Of a DNA stretch of 64,000 nucleotides, positions 38,209 to 49,829 are shown piece after piece. Below the pieces are notes generated by a model. That model made no database searches. It was not told the origin of the DNA and saw nothing but the letters and a program-made list of their open reading frames with translations. The translations under genes were made by a program, and so were the position numbers. Each line of letters opens with the position of its first letter. The first letter of the stretch is position 1. This DNA comes from Anaspis maculata (taxonomy: Eukaryota; Arthropoda; Insecta; Coleoptera; Scraptiidae), in NCBI GenBank assembly GCA_949128115.1, contig OX421963.1, positions 52,757,306 through 52,821,305 of the forward strand. The letters are read 5' to 3'.

Positions 38209-38479
38209 AAAACTCAACGTGAGGTCGCCACTACTGTAGGGGGCGCCTACTTCGATAAAGCGGCCGTAACGACGCGAAAAACAGGGGAGTTTGAGTAGTT
38301 TGACCAGTAACTGACAGTGACTGGAGACGTCAAGCAAGAAACAGAGGTTATCCAAATTTCAAATCAAGACATAAAATGACGGACGTCGGTCGCTGAAGCG
38401 TCAACGCCGTCAAAATCGTCGAATTTGCCCCCAACGGTCGTGGCGCCCTCGGTGTGTAAAAGTGGCAGTGCAAGGCCCC
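38193..38479 (+). mobile_element. 287-bp MITE (family M) inside copia integrase
   Basis: Same family as 9147-9434, inverse orientation, with identical 11-bp ends GGGGCCTTGCA / TGCAAGGCCCC and AT flanks. The inserted length (289 with duplication, remainder 1 modulo 3) accounts exactly for the frame change between the two copia ORFs. Confidence 0.88.
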
Positions 38480-40078
38480 ATTGTTCCTGGAGAATTGATT
38501 TTCGCTGATGTTTGCGGACCAATGGAGGTACAATCGATTGGACAATCGCGATATTTTTTAGTCTTCAAGGATGGCTACTCCAAGTACCGCCGTGTGTTCT
38601 TCTTGAAGAAGAAATCAGAGGTTGCTGAGCATTTACGTGTGTTTCTCGCTGAAGCAAACACTGCTGGAAATGTAGTACGAACCCTTTTGACCGACTGTGG
38701 TACGGAATTCGTGAATTCTGAAGTTAAGAAGATTCTGCAGGATGCAGGGATCGTTCACAGAACTACAATGCCCTATACGCCAGAGCAAGCTGGAGGTGCA
38801 GAGCGTGAGAATCGAACTCTGGTTGAAGCTGCTCGTACCATGCTTTATGCTAAGCAGTTACCAAAGCGTCTGTGGGCCGAAGCTGTAAACATGGCGACTC
38901 ACGTCATTAATCGCACCGGTCCCACATTAGTTCCCGATAAAGCACCGGTAGAACTGTTCTTCAAGAGAGGTCCCGCACCTGTAAGCCACTTCCACTCGTT
39001 TGGCAGTGACTGCTATGTACATATCCCGAAGCAACGAAGGCAAAAGTGGTCTCCGAAGTCTCAAGCGGGTATTCTTGTTGGTTACTGTGATGAGAAAGAT
39101 GGTTACAGGGTACTGGTTGGCAACCAGGTAGTCACCAGCCGAGATGTCATCTTCAAGCCTGTTAGAGACAAGCCTGTCACTCTTGAACCTATCTCTCAAG
39201 TTGTCACTCTTGACATACATCCGCCAACCGAAGACGATGATCGTGACTGTGGTGTACAGTCTGACGAGGGAGTAGAAAACGAAATGATGCCGATGGAAAT
39301 GGAAAGCGAGGATGGTGACGCAAGTCAAGAACCAAGAGGAAACGAAGAGAAAGCCGATGAAAGAGAAGAAGGGAGACCAAGGCGGATCCCGAGGAGACCT
39401 AGCTATTTGAACGAGTTCGTATGCAATTTGGCGGAGGCCACCACCTACGAAGAAGCCATAGTTTCGAAAGAAGCAGCGGAATGGTCAAACGCAATGAACG
39501 ATGAAATTGCGTCGATCAACGAGAACCACGTCTACAGACTGGTGAAGCTGCCTCCTGGAAAGAAAGTGATTGGCACGCGGTGGGTCTTAACTATGAAGAC
39601 GAAATCAGACGGCTCCGTTGACCGATACAAAGCACGTTTAGTGGCGAAAGGCTACGCACAAGGTCCTGACAGTTTCACCGAGACTTTCAGCCCTGTCGCC
39701 AGATTCGAAACGGTTAGGGCTTTGCTTAGCACGATCGCCGCAGAGTCGCTCTACACCGAACAATTCGATGTGAAAACAGCTTTTCTTTATGGGACATTGG
39801 ATGAGGAGGTCTATGTGAAGCAACCGAACGGATACGATGACGGCACTGGTCGAGTGTGGAAATTAGAAAGGAGCCTGTATGGTCTAAAGCAAAGTCCAAG
39901 ATGTTGGAATCGCAGATTCGTAGAATACATGTCGAAACAGGATTTTGTGCTGAGCGAGTCTGACCCCTGTCTGTTCATCCGGGAACGTCAAGGCAACAAG
40001 CTGATTGTTGTACTCTGCGTGGATGATGGACTAGTTGCTGGGAATGAGGCAGTCGTGAAAGAATTCTTAGAATCGTTG
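38480..40078 (+). pseudogene. copia Gag-Pol, integrase core and reverse transcriptase part
   Basis: Open from just after the MITE. The integrase core shows its D,D,E residues in FADVCGPM, LLTDCGTEF and GGAERENRTL. A Glu/Asp-rich linker follows, then reverse transcriptase with WVLTMKTKSDG, RYKARLVAKGYAQ, LYGLKQSPRCW and the catalytic LCVDDG. After FLESLR the frame is lost; the following codons to 40183 belong to the RNase H region read in the wrong frame. The roughly 100-150 residues normally joining reverse transcriptase to RNase H are missing. Confidence 0.93.
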
Positions 40079-40410
40079 AGATGGAAGGAATCGAAGCCTA
40101 TAGCGATGCTGATTTTGCGAATGACAAGATTGATCGGAAGTCGCGGACCGGAATCTTGTGCAAGTACGCTGGTGGTGCAGTAAGCTGGAAGAGCCAGAAG
40201 CAAGCATGTGTGACGCTTTCCACGTGTGAAGCTGAATATGTAGCTGCAAGCGAGGCTGCCAAGCAAGTCGTGTGGTTTCGAAAACTCTATACCGAACTGA
40301 CTGGCACAGAGTTCACTCCTGTCCTTCATGTTGACAACCAAGGTGCAATCCACCTGGCACATAATCCAGTGTTTCACAAACGAAGCAAGCATATTGATGT
40401 TCGATATCAC
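40079..40410 (+). pseudogene. copia RNase H, first part
   Basis: In a different frame from the reverse transcriptase, this reads EAYSDADFAND, then SRTGILCKYAGGAVSWKSQK, STCEAEYVAASEA and LHVDNQGAIHLA, the RNase H block of copia elements. It stops at the hAT-type insertion in the KHIDVRYH motif. Confidence 0.92.
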
Positions 40411-41375
40411 CAGTGGCGGCTGGTGAGGGAGGGCTCAAGGGCGGCGCCCCCCCAACGCTAAAGGCGGCAAGAGATTTTTATCAGTAGGAAGACATGGAAT
40501 GCATTCTATTAGTTATACTTATTCCAAAGATTTGGTTTAGTGCAAAAACGTTCAGTCATTAGTCAATTAATATTTTAACAAAATAATTCTAAGCGATCGC
40601 ACGGTCGAAGTAAATCGTCTTGGGCTCCGCATTCGGCGCCCACCGCCGATGCGGTGATGCCGGGGTGCACCCGCGCAAAACATGTGCCGTAACCATGGCA
40701 ACGCGAGACGCGACTCCCGCTCTATACTGCAGATATGGGCTCCGTTTCTCGAGCCCCCAGCCGATTGAAATAATCGATATAATTATTTATGTACTTTGAT
40801 TAGTCAGCAGTTTGCAAACATGAAGATAGCTGACCTAAAATAGGTACATTTCGGTCATCAAGCCTACAAGAAGAAATAAATGCAAAAAAACAACGGACGT
40901 CCGATTACAGCATTGATTCACTGAATATAAAGCAAATCGAACCCGCAAGAATAAATTCGTGGTGCATCAACTCACTCGTAATTTTGACAAAACAGTAAAT
41001 GCTGAAACTCCATATGGTTGTGATGCGGATACGACAAAAAAGTTTTTGTCTCGAGTTACGTTATTTACCGAACTGAGAACTGTTCTATCTGCACTCTTCG
41101 TAGAAAATGTTTTTCGAACTTCGAACCAACAAAACATGGACGAAATGTGTTTCATTATTTAAACAATTAGATCAGAAACGGGAAAGGAATAAAAGCCTCT
41201 TTCTCTAGTTTCTGATCTAATTGTTTATATCAGGAAACATTTTATCCATGTTTTGCTGGTTCGAAGTTCGAAAAACATTTCCTACAAGAAGTGCAGGTAG
41301 AACATTATAGTTTTCAGCTCGCGAATTTGTTATTAACTTGAGCCCTCCTTGCAAAAAACTCACGAGCCGCCACTG
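40411..41375 (+). mobile_element. 965-bp hAT-type MITE inside copia RNase H
   Basis: Inverted repeats CAGTGGCGGCTGGTGAG / CTCACGAGCCGCCACTG are flanked by a perfect 8-bp duplication GATATCAC (40403-40410, 41376-41383), the hAT target size and terminus. The interior has a second palindrome (about 41050-41330) and a GC-rich patch near 40620-40740, but no transposase. Confidence 0.93.
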
Positions 41376-41539
41376 GATATCACTTTGTTCGAGAACAGAT
41401 CAGTAATGGAATACTTGCAGTGGAGCATATTCCTGGCGAGCTGCAGATTGCAGATATGCTCACAAAAGCATTGTCATCATTTAGACTAAAGAAACTTCTT
41501 AGTTATTGTGGTGTCCAAATTGAGGGAGTGTTAAAGTAA
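41376..41539 (+). pseudogene. copia RNase H, C-terminal remnant
   Basis: After the hAT-type element the frame resumes as HFVREQISNG, VEHIPGELQIADMLTKAL and ends at a TAA 9 bp inside the 3' LTR. A stop just inside the LTR is a common copia arrangement. Confidence 0.88.
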
Positions 41540-41690
41540 TTTGGTCTACCACTGTTGTTTTGTATTCTTTATGAATGTAACTATGGTTTTGAAATAAGTG
41601 ACTGCGTTCAATAAAAATATTGTTCAAAAAATATAAAAGTCTTCCTCCCTCAAAAGAACTACGCTTTGCTATCAAACTGCTACTCTGTTA
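41529..41690 (+). repeat. copia 3' LTR (162 bp)
   Basis: Same length and sequence as the 5' LTR, preceded by the purine tract GAGGGAG and followed by the GTTTG duplication. Confidence 0.95.
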
Positions 41691-41708
41691 GTTTGCCACT
41701 ATAGTTCC

Positions 41709-43244
41709 CCATTGGGTTATTAAATAGCTTAAAATCTTCGAGGCAAACGCTCACATGCTGTATACGTGCCTATACCGAGCCACGGCGCAGGAGGAGAGGC
41801 TCAAGTAGAGAAGTTGATCGTGGCGGGAGCTAAGGCTTACATTTTCAATCAAATCAACCATATAAATAGTGTAACCGATGTGACCTATGTTTCTTAAACT
41901 CTATTTCCACTAGACCACTGGTGGTCCGACCCAACGTCTGAAATACAGCTTATCTCGCATTTTCGGAACATCATAAATGCGGACGCTCGAACGTTTGTCC
42001 ATCAATGTCTCAAGGGGAGGAGGGGGGACGACTTTTAATATATAGATATGTTAGGCATATATGAGCTTTCAATACCGTGTATATTGCTTTTCTGGGCCTT
42101 AGGGAGGGCAGACAGAACCTTGACTCCTCGAGAACTAAAAACTATCTGTAAAATGTACAATTAGTAGCCAAATCCTTTCACCCTACTCCTTCCCTGATCA
42201 TGTTCGTTATCACGTTTATTACTTCTTGTGATACATTCAGTGTTCACAGTCACCTCAATCCTCAATGTCCCCTATCAGTTCGTTTCAAACTACCTACTTG
42301 ACCACGTGATCAAGTTCGAAGTTCGAACAGCGCAATCGCGTCCATGGCCTTGAAGTGGACATCTCTTTTCTAGAGTAAGGATAGTAGGTACCGGGTACTT
42401 AGATAGGCTTCCTATTGAACATACCATGAAGTAGGGGATGGACAGGTTTTTTTTTTAACTTCGAGATTTACAACGATTGTTTAAAAAAAAAGTTGTTCTG
42501 AAAATAGCATCAGGTCGTGCTAGTAAAGGAGGTATGAAATAAAAAAAAGATGGGTCAGAAAATCTTCTGAAAAAGCAACGAGCCGCCAATGGTTTTTCAT
42601 ATCAATAACTGGTATTTATCGATTGGTCGCAAAAATCTGATTCCGACTCCGATTGGCCTCTTTTGAATAATTTATTTCCGACGTTTAGCTTGGCAAGAAA
42701 AGTAGATTACTTACCTATTATTAGAGTAATTTTATTTTATTAACTTACACTTTCATTCCGAGTGATTTCAAGGTGAACACACTATTTTAAAATAGGCTCT
42801 TGTATTTTATTATACACGATATGAATTGTTCCGAAGGATTCCTAACTGTAATTTTATCATTTCATCATTGGTCAAGCTGAGCTCTGACGACCTTTGCCGA
42901 TCTCATCGTAAGTACGTCTCCGAAGTTGTTAACAAATTTCTCTTTCCGTTTCCACCTTAAACACCTACTTACCTACGTGATTATATAAATAACACTTTCT
43001 TGATGGGTAGGTATATACTTACTAAGATTGTGTTGCACAACTTAAAAATTGAAATTTTGTTTTTCACTTTCAGGAGACGACAAAGAACTGCTAAAAGCGG
43101 GAAATTCAATAAGCGGTTTAATTTCTAAATAAGGATAAATTAAAATTGCATGTATGTATAGGTAACAATAATCGGGTTGCATCACAGTTATGTAAAACAA
43201 ACCAAACGTTACTAACTCTTCACAAACAACAGTCAGCAATAAAC
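41709..43244. other. gene-free stretch upstream of hydrolase B
   Basis: No ORF or repeat structure could be assigned. The last 300 bp before 43245 are likely to hold the promoter of hydrolase B. Confidence 0.45.
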
Positions 43245-46132
43245 ATGGAGGTATAAATTAGTAAATGAAAATGATTGTGTTAGTTGCAACTTCTTGTTTC
43301 AGAAAATGAAAAGCAAACCAAAATGGAGTTGTTGTGGAAAATGCTTTATAGGATGCTTAGCTTATGTGTGAGTATTTGCGAGCCTATATACATCTACTTA
43401 TAATAAACCTGAAAAATGATGTAAATATTTATTTGTTAATTCCAGATTGGCCTTAATTCTACTTTTATTCATTGTAACATTCGTGATTGTACCAGTAGTT
43501 TTCAAATATAGCACAGGAATTCAACGGAACATAATATTCCCAAATTGTAAGTATGTGCATAGCTATACCATACCATACCAATATACCATGTGATCCACAA
43601 AATTCTTTATCAGGGGTGATTTTGAAGTCGAAAAATTCGGCCATCCAGCCAATCCAGTCGCTCTGTTGGATGAGTATTTTGTTTCCAATCTCAGATTTTG
43701 TGGATTATATAGTATTATACCCACACATTTTATCGACCGCCACTCATACTTACTTGTAATAAAAACCGTACTTATTTAATTTTCAACAGGGATCGCAGTA
43801 TATGAGCCGGATGCTGTTGAAGCTTCAGAATTGAGAGGAGTCAATAATTTTTACGTAACCGTAAATGAAAAAGAAAATGTAACTTTAGGAGTATGGCAAA
43901 TCTTACCTGAAGAACTGCTCAAAGACAATAACAATTTTGATTATGATTATGACGACTTACTGGTCAATGGAACCCACAATATTGTTCTTTATCTTCATGG
44001 AAACGGTGGTGTGCGTTCAATTCCAATAGAAACCTATGAAGTTTTAAGGCAACAGTTTCAAGTCATTGCTTGTGACTACAGAAGTACGTTTTTGTGTAAT
44101 CTCTTTTTTTCTTCTGTAAATTCACTAATAAAATTGATTTTTACAGGCTACGCCGATTCAACCAAAGCTGAGCTCACTGAAACCGGAATTGTTGATGACG
44201 TGACAGCTTTGTATAAATGGCTCAGGAAAAGGACTAAAACCAGGATTTTCATCTGGGGTCATTCTTTGGGCACTGGAATCGGTACTCATACAGTTTCCAA
44301 TTTGAAAACTGAGAATATTACACCTTCTGGATTGGTGTTGGAAAGTCCGTTTACTAGAATCACCGATGTCATGGAAGGGCACTTCATGTTGAGGGTTTGT
44401 GTTTTATATTTCTGACTGGAATCATTATCTCAGGAATGAAATGTTTTTACTGGGTGGCAAATCGTGTAGTCTCAACAATTTGGGGATCTGTTCAGAATTG
44501 AGTGCCCTACAACATATCCTGAGTTGACAGAAACAGATCCCGGTGGAGGCTTTTTTACGGGGCTATTCAGAGCTCAAGGATTGTCTAAATTCACCTTTAG
44601 CTTATGGAGGGTCTGAAATGTTTCTTATCTTCGAGCTACCACCTCGGCTACCACTTATTTTTTAAAATTACATATTTTGTGAAGACTCTTGGTCCTTGCT
44701 CACCTGAAAATAATCGTAAAAATCAACGCTGCGAAAGTGGGAACAAGCAGTAAAAGGTAAAAAGTAAAAGACAAACCATCAATGAATGTTTCGATTTTCG
44801 TAACGCTGGTTGTTAGCCTTTTGAGGTTTGCGAAAGCGTTCTTATCTTCGAACTATTTCAACAGTCCTATACAAAAAGCCTCCTCCGGCATTTGTTTGAA
44901 TTTCAGACAGGTTGTAGAGCACTCAGCTCTGAATAGATCTACAAAAATTTTGACACGATTTGTCCCCAGCTTGGCTAATTTTTCGGCTGAAATCGGCGAG
45001 TCGATTTGTGAAACAAAGTGGTTTTTAGTGGTTTCATTGGTTGCCATGGTTCAGAGCTACGTTTTTGGATCCAATTGATGACCACGATTTTGGATTTCAT
45101 TCAGACGAATACATCGTCAATGTGGACTGCCCTATTATGATATTGCATGCCAAAGATGACGGCATTATTCCATATAATTTAGCGACAAGAGTACGTGTAT
45201 TTTGAATTTCGTAGTTTAAGTAAGTACATTAAAAAAGTTAAAATTTGAAACTCATTTTTTACAGCTATATGAAATCGCACTAGAACAAAGAAACTCGGCT
45301 CACCAAGGCAACGTCACTTATCATCTCTTTGAAGCTCTTGGATATGATCATATGATGCTATTCGAAGCTCCAGAACTGCCAAAATTTACAAGGTAAACAC
45401 TTTTTTACAAAAAAAGTTATTAAGTATATCCCTATTATAAATTAATATGACTCAGTCAAATACTTCTTCTCTCAAGATCGCATCATTAATTGAAAAAGTG
45501 ATATTACTGAATTTAAAACGTGAATGGAATTTAAGTACACTGATCTCTACCCAAATGAATCCTCGTTATGAGTTTTTTTTTGCGGGCGCTATACCGCTGT
45601 TCCCACCATTTTATGGACGCCTTAACAGTGTGGTGACTAGCACCACTTTTTTCGGTGCCATCTCTTCTCCTTTTCTCCTTGGCGTGACCGCACGGTAGTA
45701 GACGCCAAGGCACTACAGGGCGCATGAAAAGTTGCACCTGGCTCGAGCCGGATTTGAACTCACGACCCTTGGAATCGCTTCCAAATACGGACTCCCCCGC
45801 GCCACTGGCCATTACCGGAACTGAATTGATGAGCTACAAATTGACTGATCTTTTCAAATGCTTCTTATAGCAGGTATGAACCAAAATAATGTTTGTAAAG
45901 TTTTGGATATCTGGTGTAATGGACGAAGTACGTTTGAAAACTTGTAAATGTATTGTATAACTTTTGGTTATCCTGACGATGACGATTCTATAGAGATCAT
46001 TGTAAATAATGTTCAGTAATCAGTTGACAAATAACAAGATCTTGTTATTGATGGTGTTCATTTTTCAGGAATTTTGTCCAAGAATGTATCGATTTTGAAG
46101 AAAGGAGCAAGAACAATAACACTGTATCTTAA
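43245..46132 (+). CDS. ABHD12-like serine hydrolase, paralogue B
   Basis: Eight exons: 43245-43250, 43303-43367, 43446-43546, 43790-44083, 44147-44394, 45029-45190, 45265-45392 and 46069-46132. They total 1068 nt (355 residues) with all phases matching. A Cys-rich cytosolic N-terminus (WSCCGKCFIGC) precedes one transmembrane segment (ALILLLFIVTFVIVPVVF), then an alpha/beta hydrolase with LYLHGNGGVRS, the nucleophile elbow GHSLGTG (Ser195), an acid in LHAKDDGIIPY (Asp281 or 282) and the base His321 in GYDHM. Human ABHD12 (398 residues) has the same order and matching motifs. The first exon codes only Met-Glu. Compared with paralogue A it has an extra intron after codon 238 and a longer C-terminus. 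The clustered cysteines could be lipidated (inference). Confidence 0.93.
44478..44945 (+). repeat. inverted-repeat element making up most of intron 5 of hydrolase B
   Basis: The outer arms contain TCAGAATTGAGTGCCCTACA and the inverse TGTAGAGCACTCAGCTCTGA; further in, GGTGGAGGCTTTTT pairs with AAAAGCCTCCTCC. It occupies about 470 of the 634 intron bases. Confidence 0.7.
45560..45822 (-). mobile_element. tRNA-headed SINE in intron 7 of hydrolase B
   Basis: On the minus strand an A-box (TGGCCAGTGGCG) and B-box (GAGTTCAAATCC) define a Ser/Leu-type tRNA head, followed by a body and an A-run of nine at the plus-strand left end near 45572-45580. It is antisense to the host gene. Confidence 0.75.
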
Positions 46133-46951
46133 AATGTGATAAAACAAGGTCAAGTGTACACAGATGGGTGTCAGAAAGAGTAAGATTTAGATCATATTGC
46201 CTTTTTTTTCCAACATGTGCATCAAATAAAAAAAGACTTGACATGTTATTGCCTTCATTGATTCATTGTTTCGTGATAACTTCTCATTATCTATCCTCAA
46301 TGAGCCTATTCCGTGGTCATCTCTCCTTCGCTTTACTTTTCCATTCCCGAGTCCATTCCTCTCCAATATTCTTACTGATAACTCCTCTACTCTGACTTTC
46401 CAACGAGTTATCTTGGTCTTCCCTAAATTCTTCTTACTAATGGGATGTTATACTGAAAAAATATATGTTTTTTTTGCTATATTGATCCCTATAGCAGATT
46501 ATTATACAGATTCTTGGGGTTCTTCTTCCTCAATTGGTGTAAAATTTGGAGTAGAATAATCGCACCTATGTACTTGGCAAGTTGAAGAAGTTCCAAGTCA
46601 TTTGACAGTAGCCGCAGTGGTTGTAAACCCGGGGATGAAATTGCTATCAGCTCTAGTATTATTGTTATCGGTTAGGCTCCATTCTTTCAACTGATCAGAC
46701 CTTACCCACTGGCTGCCTACTGAAGACCGATTCTGAAAGCGCATTGCTTTTGCATTGCGTGAATAAGCACAGAATTGTTGCATCTCTTTTGCACGGGCCG
46801 TTAGTCACATAAGCTTCAAATGTAAAATAATTTCTACGAAGTAAGTATGTACATATTGTAAGATAATTTTGCACCGAAAATTTCAACCTTTGTAAATAGC
46901 CCGTGGAAAAGAGATGTCCGATTCATGCAATGCAAATGCTATGCTGTACAA
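46133..46951. other. gene-free stretch downstream of hydrolase B
   Basis: Holds the presumed 3' UTR (AATAAA near 46205) and a C/T-rich open frame at 46266-46559 without recognisable domains. Confidence 0.45.
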
Positions 46952-47450
46952 CAGGTGTCTCGAAAATACCGCATATATGCGAACGATATATTGAATCCAT
47001 TTAAGAACATGTAGAATTATAAAAATAATAAAATAGTAACTTTTTTTTGAAGATATGTGGAGGGGATCAAAGGGTGGGACTTCGCTGACCTCTGTTTTAG
47101 TCGTTTGAAGTGATTTTGGGGGACTCTTTGTGAAGACTAATCAATAAAAATTAATCTTGTTCTAGATTATTTTAGGGACCAATTGAATATTTTACAAACA
47201 ATTATAAAAGTAACTGGATTTTTGTGATTTTTGACTTACCGTGTAGGTATATGGTAAACAAATTCACTCTACACCCTCAGGTCGGTCATTTTTGCTGATA
47301 AGTCCATCACAAACAGTGCGCTAAAATCACTCTGATTAACGAGAATAGAGGGGGGGGCAACTTCCACCCTTTGACCCCTTCCATATCTTGAAAAATAAAC
47401 GTCATCAATTTTTTTTTAATAATTTGTCTCGTGTTCTTGAGTGGATTCTA
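46952..47450 (+). repeat. foldback element copy, right terminus missing
   Basis: Starts CAGGTGTCTCGAAAATACCG and has a mirrored arm (GATCAAAGGGTGGGACTTCG against CAACTTCCACCCTTTGACCC). The outer part of the right arm is absent where the next copy begins. Confidence 0.75.
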
Positions 47451-48104
47451 CAGAGTGTCTCAAAAGTATCGCATTCTGAGTCTAGAGCGATAAATGGAAT
47501 CTATGTACTCAAGAATACGAGAAAAATGTTCAAAATGATTTGTGACGTTTATTTTTGAAGATATGGGGGATCAAAGGGCGGGACTTCGCCCCTCTCTACT
47601 TTTGCAAGTTTGAGTGATTTTGGGGAACTGTTTGTAATAGACTAATCAGTAGAAATTATTAACCACTGGTTGTGCACCGAACTTTGATTTATACAGGTGA
47701 TTCATAAGTTTCAAAAATTCATTTTCCTTCAAAAACGCCACTAAAAATTTGTCTATGGAAACGAGAAGAGTCAAATCTAGTTCTAAATTATTTAGGAACC
47801 AGTGGAATAATTTGCAGGCATAATTGAAGAAAACTGAATTTTTGTGATTTATGACTCACCCTGTATCTCAAACAGGAATTTAGTGCACACCCAGTGGTTG
47901 ATAATTTTGACTGTTTACTCTATCGTAAATAGTTCCTCAAAATCACTTGAAATAATAAAAATAGAGGGGGGCGAAGTCCCACCCTTTGACCCCCCATGTC
48001 TTCAAAAATAAACGTCACAAATTGTTTTGATTTTTTTTTCGTGTTCTTGAGTACATTCCATTTATTGCTCTGGACTCGGAATGCGATACTTTAGAGATAC
48101 CCTG
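47451..48104 (+). repeat. foldback element copy, complete
   Basis: Ends CAGAGTGTCTCAAAAGTATC and GATACTTTAGAGATACCCTG, with mirrored arms containing CGTTTATTTTTGAAGATATG. It abuts the preceding copy head to tail. A terminus of the same family occurs alone at about 24150-24175, next to a BCR-like exon. Confidence 0.8.
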
Positions 48105-48399
48105 TGTAAAATGGGAATTGAATCAAACTTTTCCGTGTTTGTTCAACTTTCACTGACCAGACCTCACTCACTATCATCTCTCATTTGAGGTTAAAGACGT
48201 ACCTACCCAAAAAGTACGTTCTTAGTTCTTAGTTCTTTTCTGAGAAGAGAACCATCCGAGGGTTTTTGAATGTTCTGAAATCAGATTGCTCCGAGGATTG
48301 CTCCTTGTTTTGATCTTTCCACCCAAGAGTGAGTTTTCAAGGACTTACAATTGAACCTGTACAACCTGACAACTGAATTGAACCTGACTAGACATTTTA

Positions 48400-48640
48400 C
48401 ACAATGTTTTAATTAGAAAAGGCTACCTTCAACCGTTTTTCAAATAAAAAATAAAAACAAAAATTACAAATTTCTGTTTTTTCTCGATATCTCGAAAACT
48501 AAAACTGACAAGTCAAATATCTTCTTGGATCATTGATCGTCTTGAAAATTCGCAACTTTTTTCTAATTTAACCGACTCTGTATCTCTAAAGATAAGCGAG
48601 ATACCCATGCTTAACCTCGAAAAACGGACACCTGTATATT
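48400..48640 (-). repeat. single arm of the CAGGGTGTCC MITE family
   Basis: Matches one half of the element at 27936-28379, from near its centre to the terminus CGGACACCTGTA. The partner arm is absent. Confidence 0.75.
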
Positions 48641-49121
48641 TGCATTGTGCGTGCATATAACTTTAAGCGGTCAACGCGTAGGACATACAGAGCCAGAGCC
48701 CATAGTGGTGCAAATAAGGAATTCTTACTGGCTTTGACGTGCTTGCAATCTTGCATGTTGCATAGTAACTTGGGGTCCATCATGACATTTATGGGACACA
48801 TTGTAAAAAAAATTTACAACCACGAAACAAACTGTGTTGCCTTCTACTCACGATGATTAGTGATTAGTCCCGAACTTCCGACCGAGGGAGAAATTACGAT
48901 CACACTTATGGTTTCTTTACAGTTGAATAGGCGAAATTCAGTGCCATTTCTGCGCTGGCGCAACCATGCTAGGGGATTTGAGGATAGTGCCGTATGCTAA
49001 CACATGTAACAAGCGAATATGCCTCATGGGCATGAGGCTCAGTAGCGCACTTCCTTTTTGGAGGATTAGTGAACGCAAGATGTTAAGTGATTAGGGTTCT
49101 ACCGTCTTGGGCAAAAAATTG

Positions 49122-49510
49122 CAATATGGCGGCCAAAATATCGACAGAATCATGAAATTCGGCTTGAAAATCAAAATGATCGTACTAGACAAGGGTAAGT
49201 TCCAAGTTTCATGAAAATCGTTCCACTAACAAGAGATTTCAATATGGCGGCCAAGATGGCGGCAGAATTATGAAACTCAGCTTGAAAATAGGAATGATCG
49301 TACGAGACAAGCGTAACTCTCAAGTTTCATGAAAATCTTTCCACTTATAAGAGATTTCAATATGGCGGCCAAGATGGTGGGGCAATCATAAAATTTGGCT
49401 TGAAAATAAGAATGATCATACTAGACAAGGGTGAGTTTCAAGTTTCATGACAATCGTTCCACTAATAAGAAATTTCAATATGGCAGCCAAGATGGCGGCC
49501 GAATTATGAA
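49122..49510 (+). repeat. 118-bp tandem array, 3.3 units
   Basis: The marker AATATGGC starts at 49123, 49241, 49359 and 49477 (with GGCAGCC in the last), exactly 118 bp apart each time. Units share CAAGTTTCATGAAAATCGTT and GAATGATCGTAC. Confidence 0.92.
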
Positions 49511-49791
49511 AGCCAACCTGCCTATTTGGTCCTTGAGGACCTAAGCTATCCACCGGATAAAGTTCAATCTTCAACGGCTGTAGCTTTATTTCCCGAGGAG
49601 AAGTTCAACTTCATCGAAGTGCACAGGAGATCTCTGTTTTTTTGAGAATAATGATAACGATATATGGATAACAAAAATAGTGCCCATTGGCCACCCTTGG
49701 AGACATCAGCTATTAATCGGAAAAAAGTTCCAAGACTCTTGTTTCAATTCTCGAGAAGGAGTACAGCGTCTTAATTTCTGCACGGACTCGA

Positions 49792-49793
<2 letters not shown>

Positions 49794-49828
<35 letters not shown>
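49794..49828 (+). repeat. (GACA)n microsatellite
   Basis: About eight uninterrupted CAGA/GACA units. A related (GACG)n run lies at 50886-50911 in the same insertion. Confidence 0.95.

Positions 49829-49829
<1 letters not shown>

Larger units (their letters stand above)
36525..41690 (+). mobile_element. Ty1/copia-type LTR retrotransposon, full length but broken
   Basis: Two identical 162-bp LTRs, a primer-binding site, a gag-pol reading frame and a purine-rich tract (GAGGGAG) before the 3' LTR are present within a GTTTG duplication. The internal order is gag, protease, integrase, reverse transcriptase, RNase H, the copia arrangement. Three lesions disable it: a MITE at 38193-38479, a deletion with frameshift near 40078, and a hAT-type MITE at 40411-41375. 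It lies inside an arm of an older inverted-repeat element. Confidence 0.95.

Noticed and set aside
46266..46559. 97-codon plus ORF downstream of hydrolase B
   Set aside because: C/T-rich low-complexity frame with no domain and no splice context.
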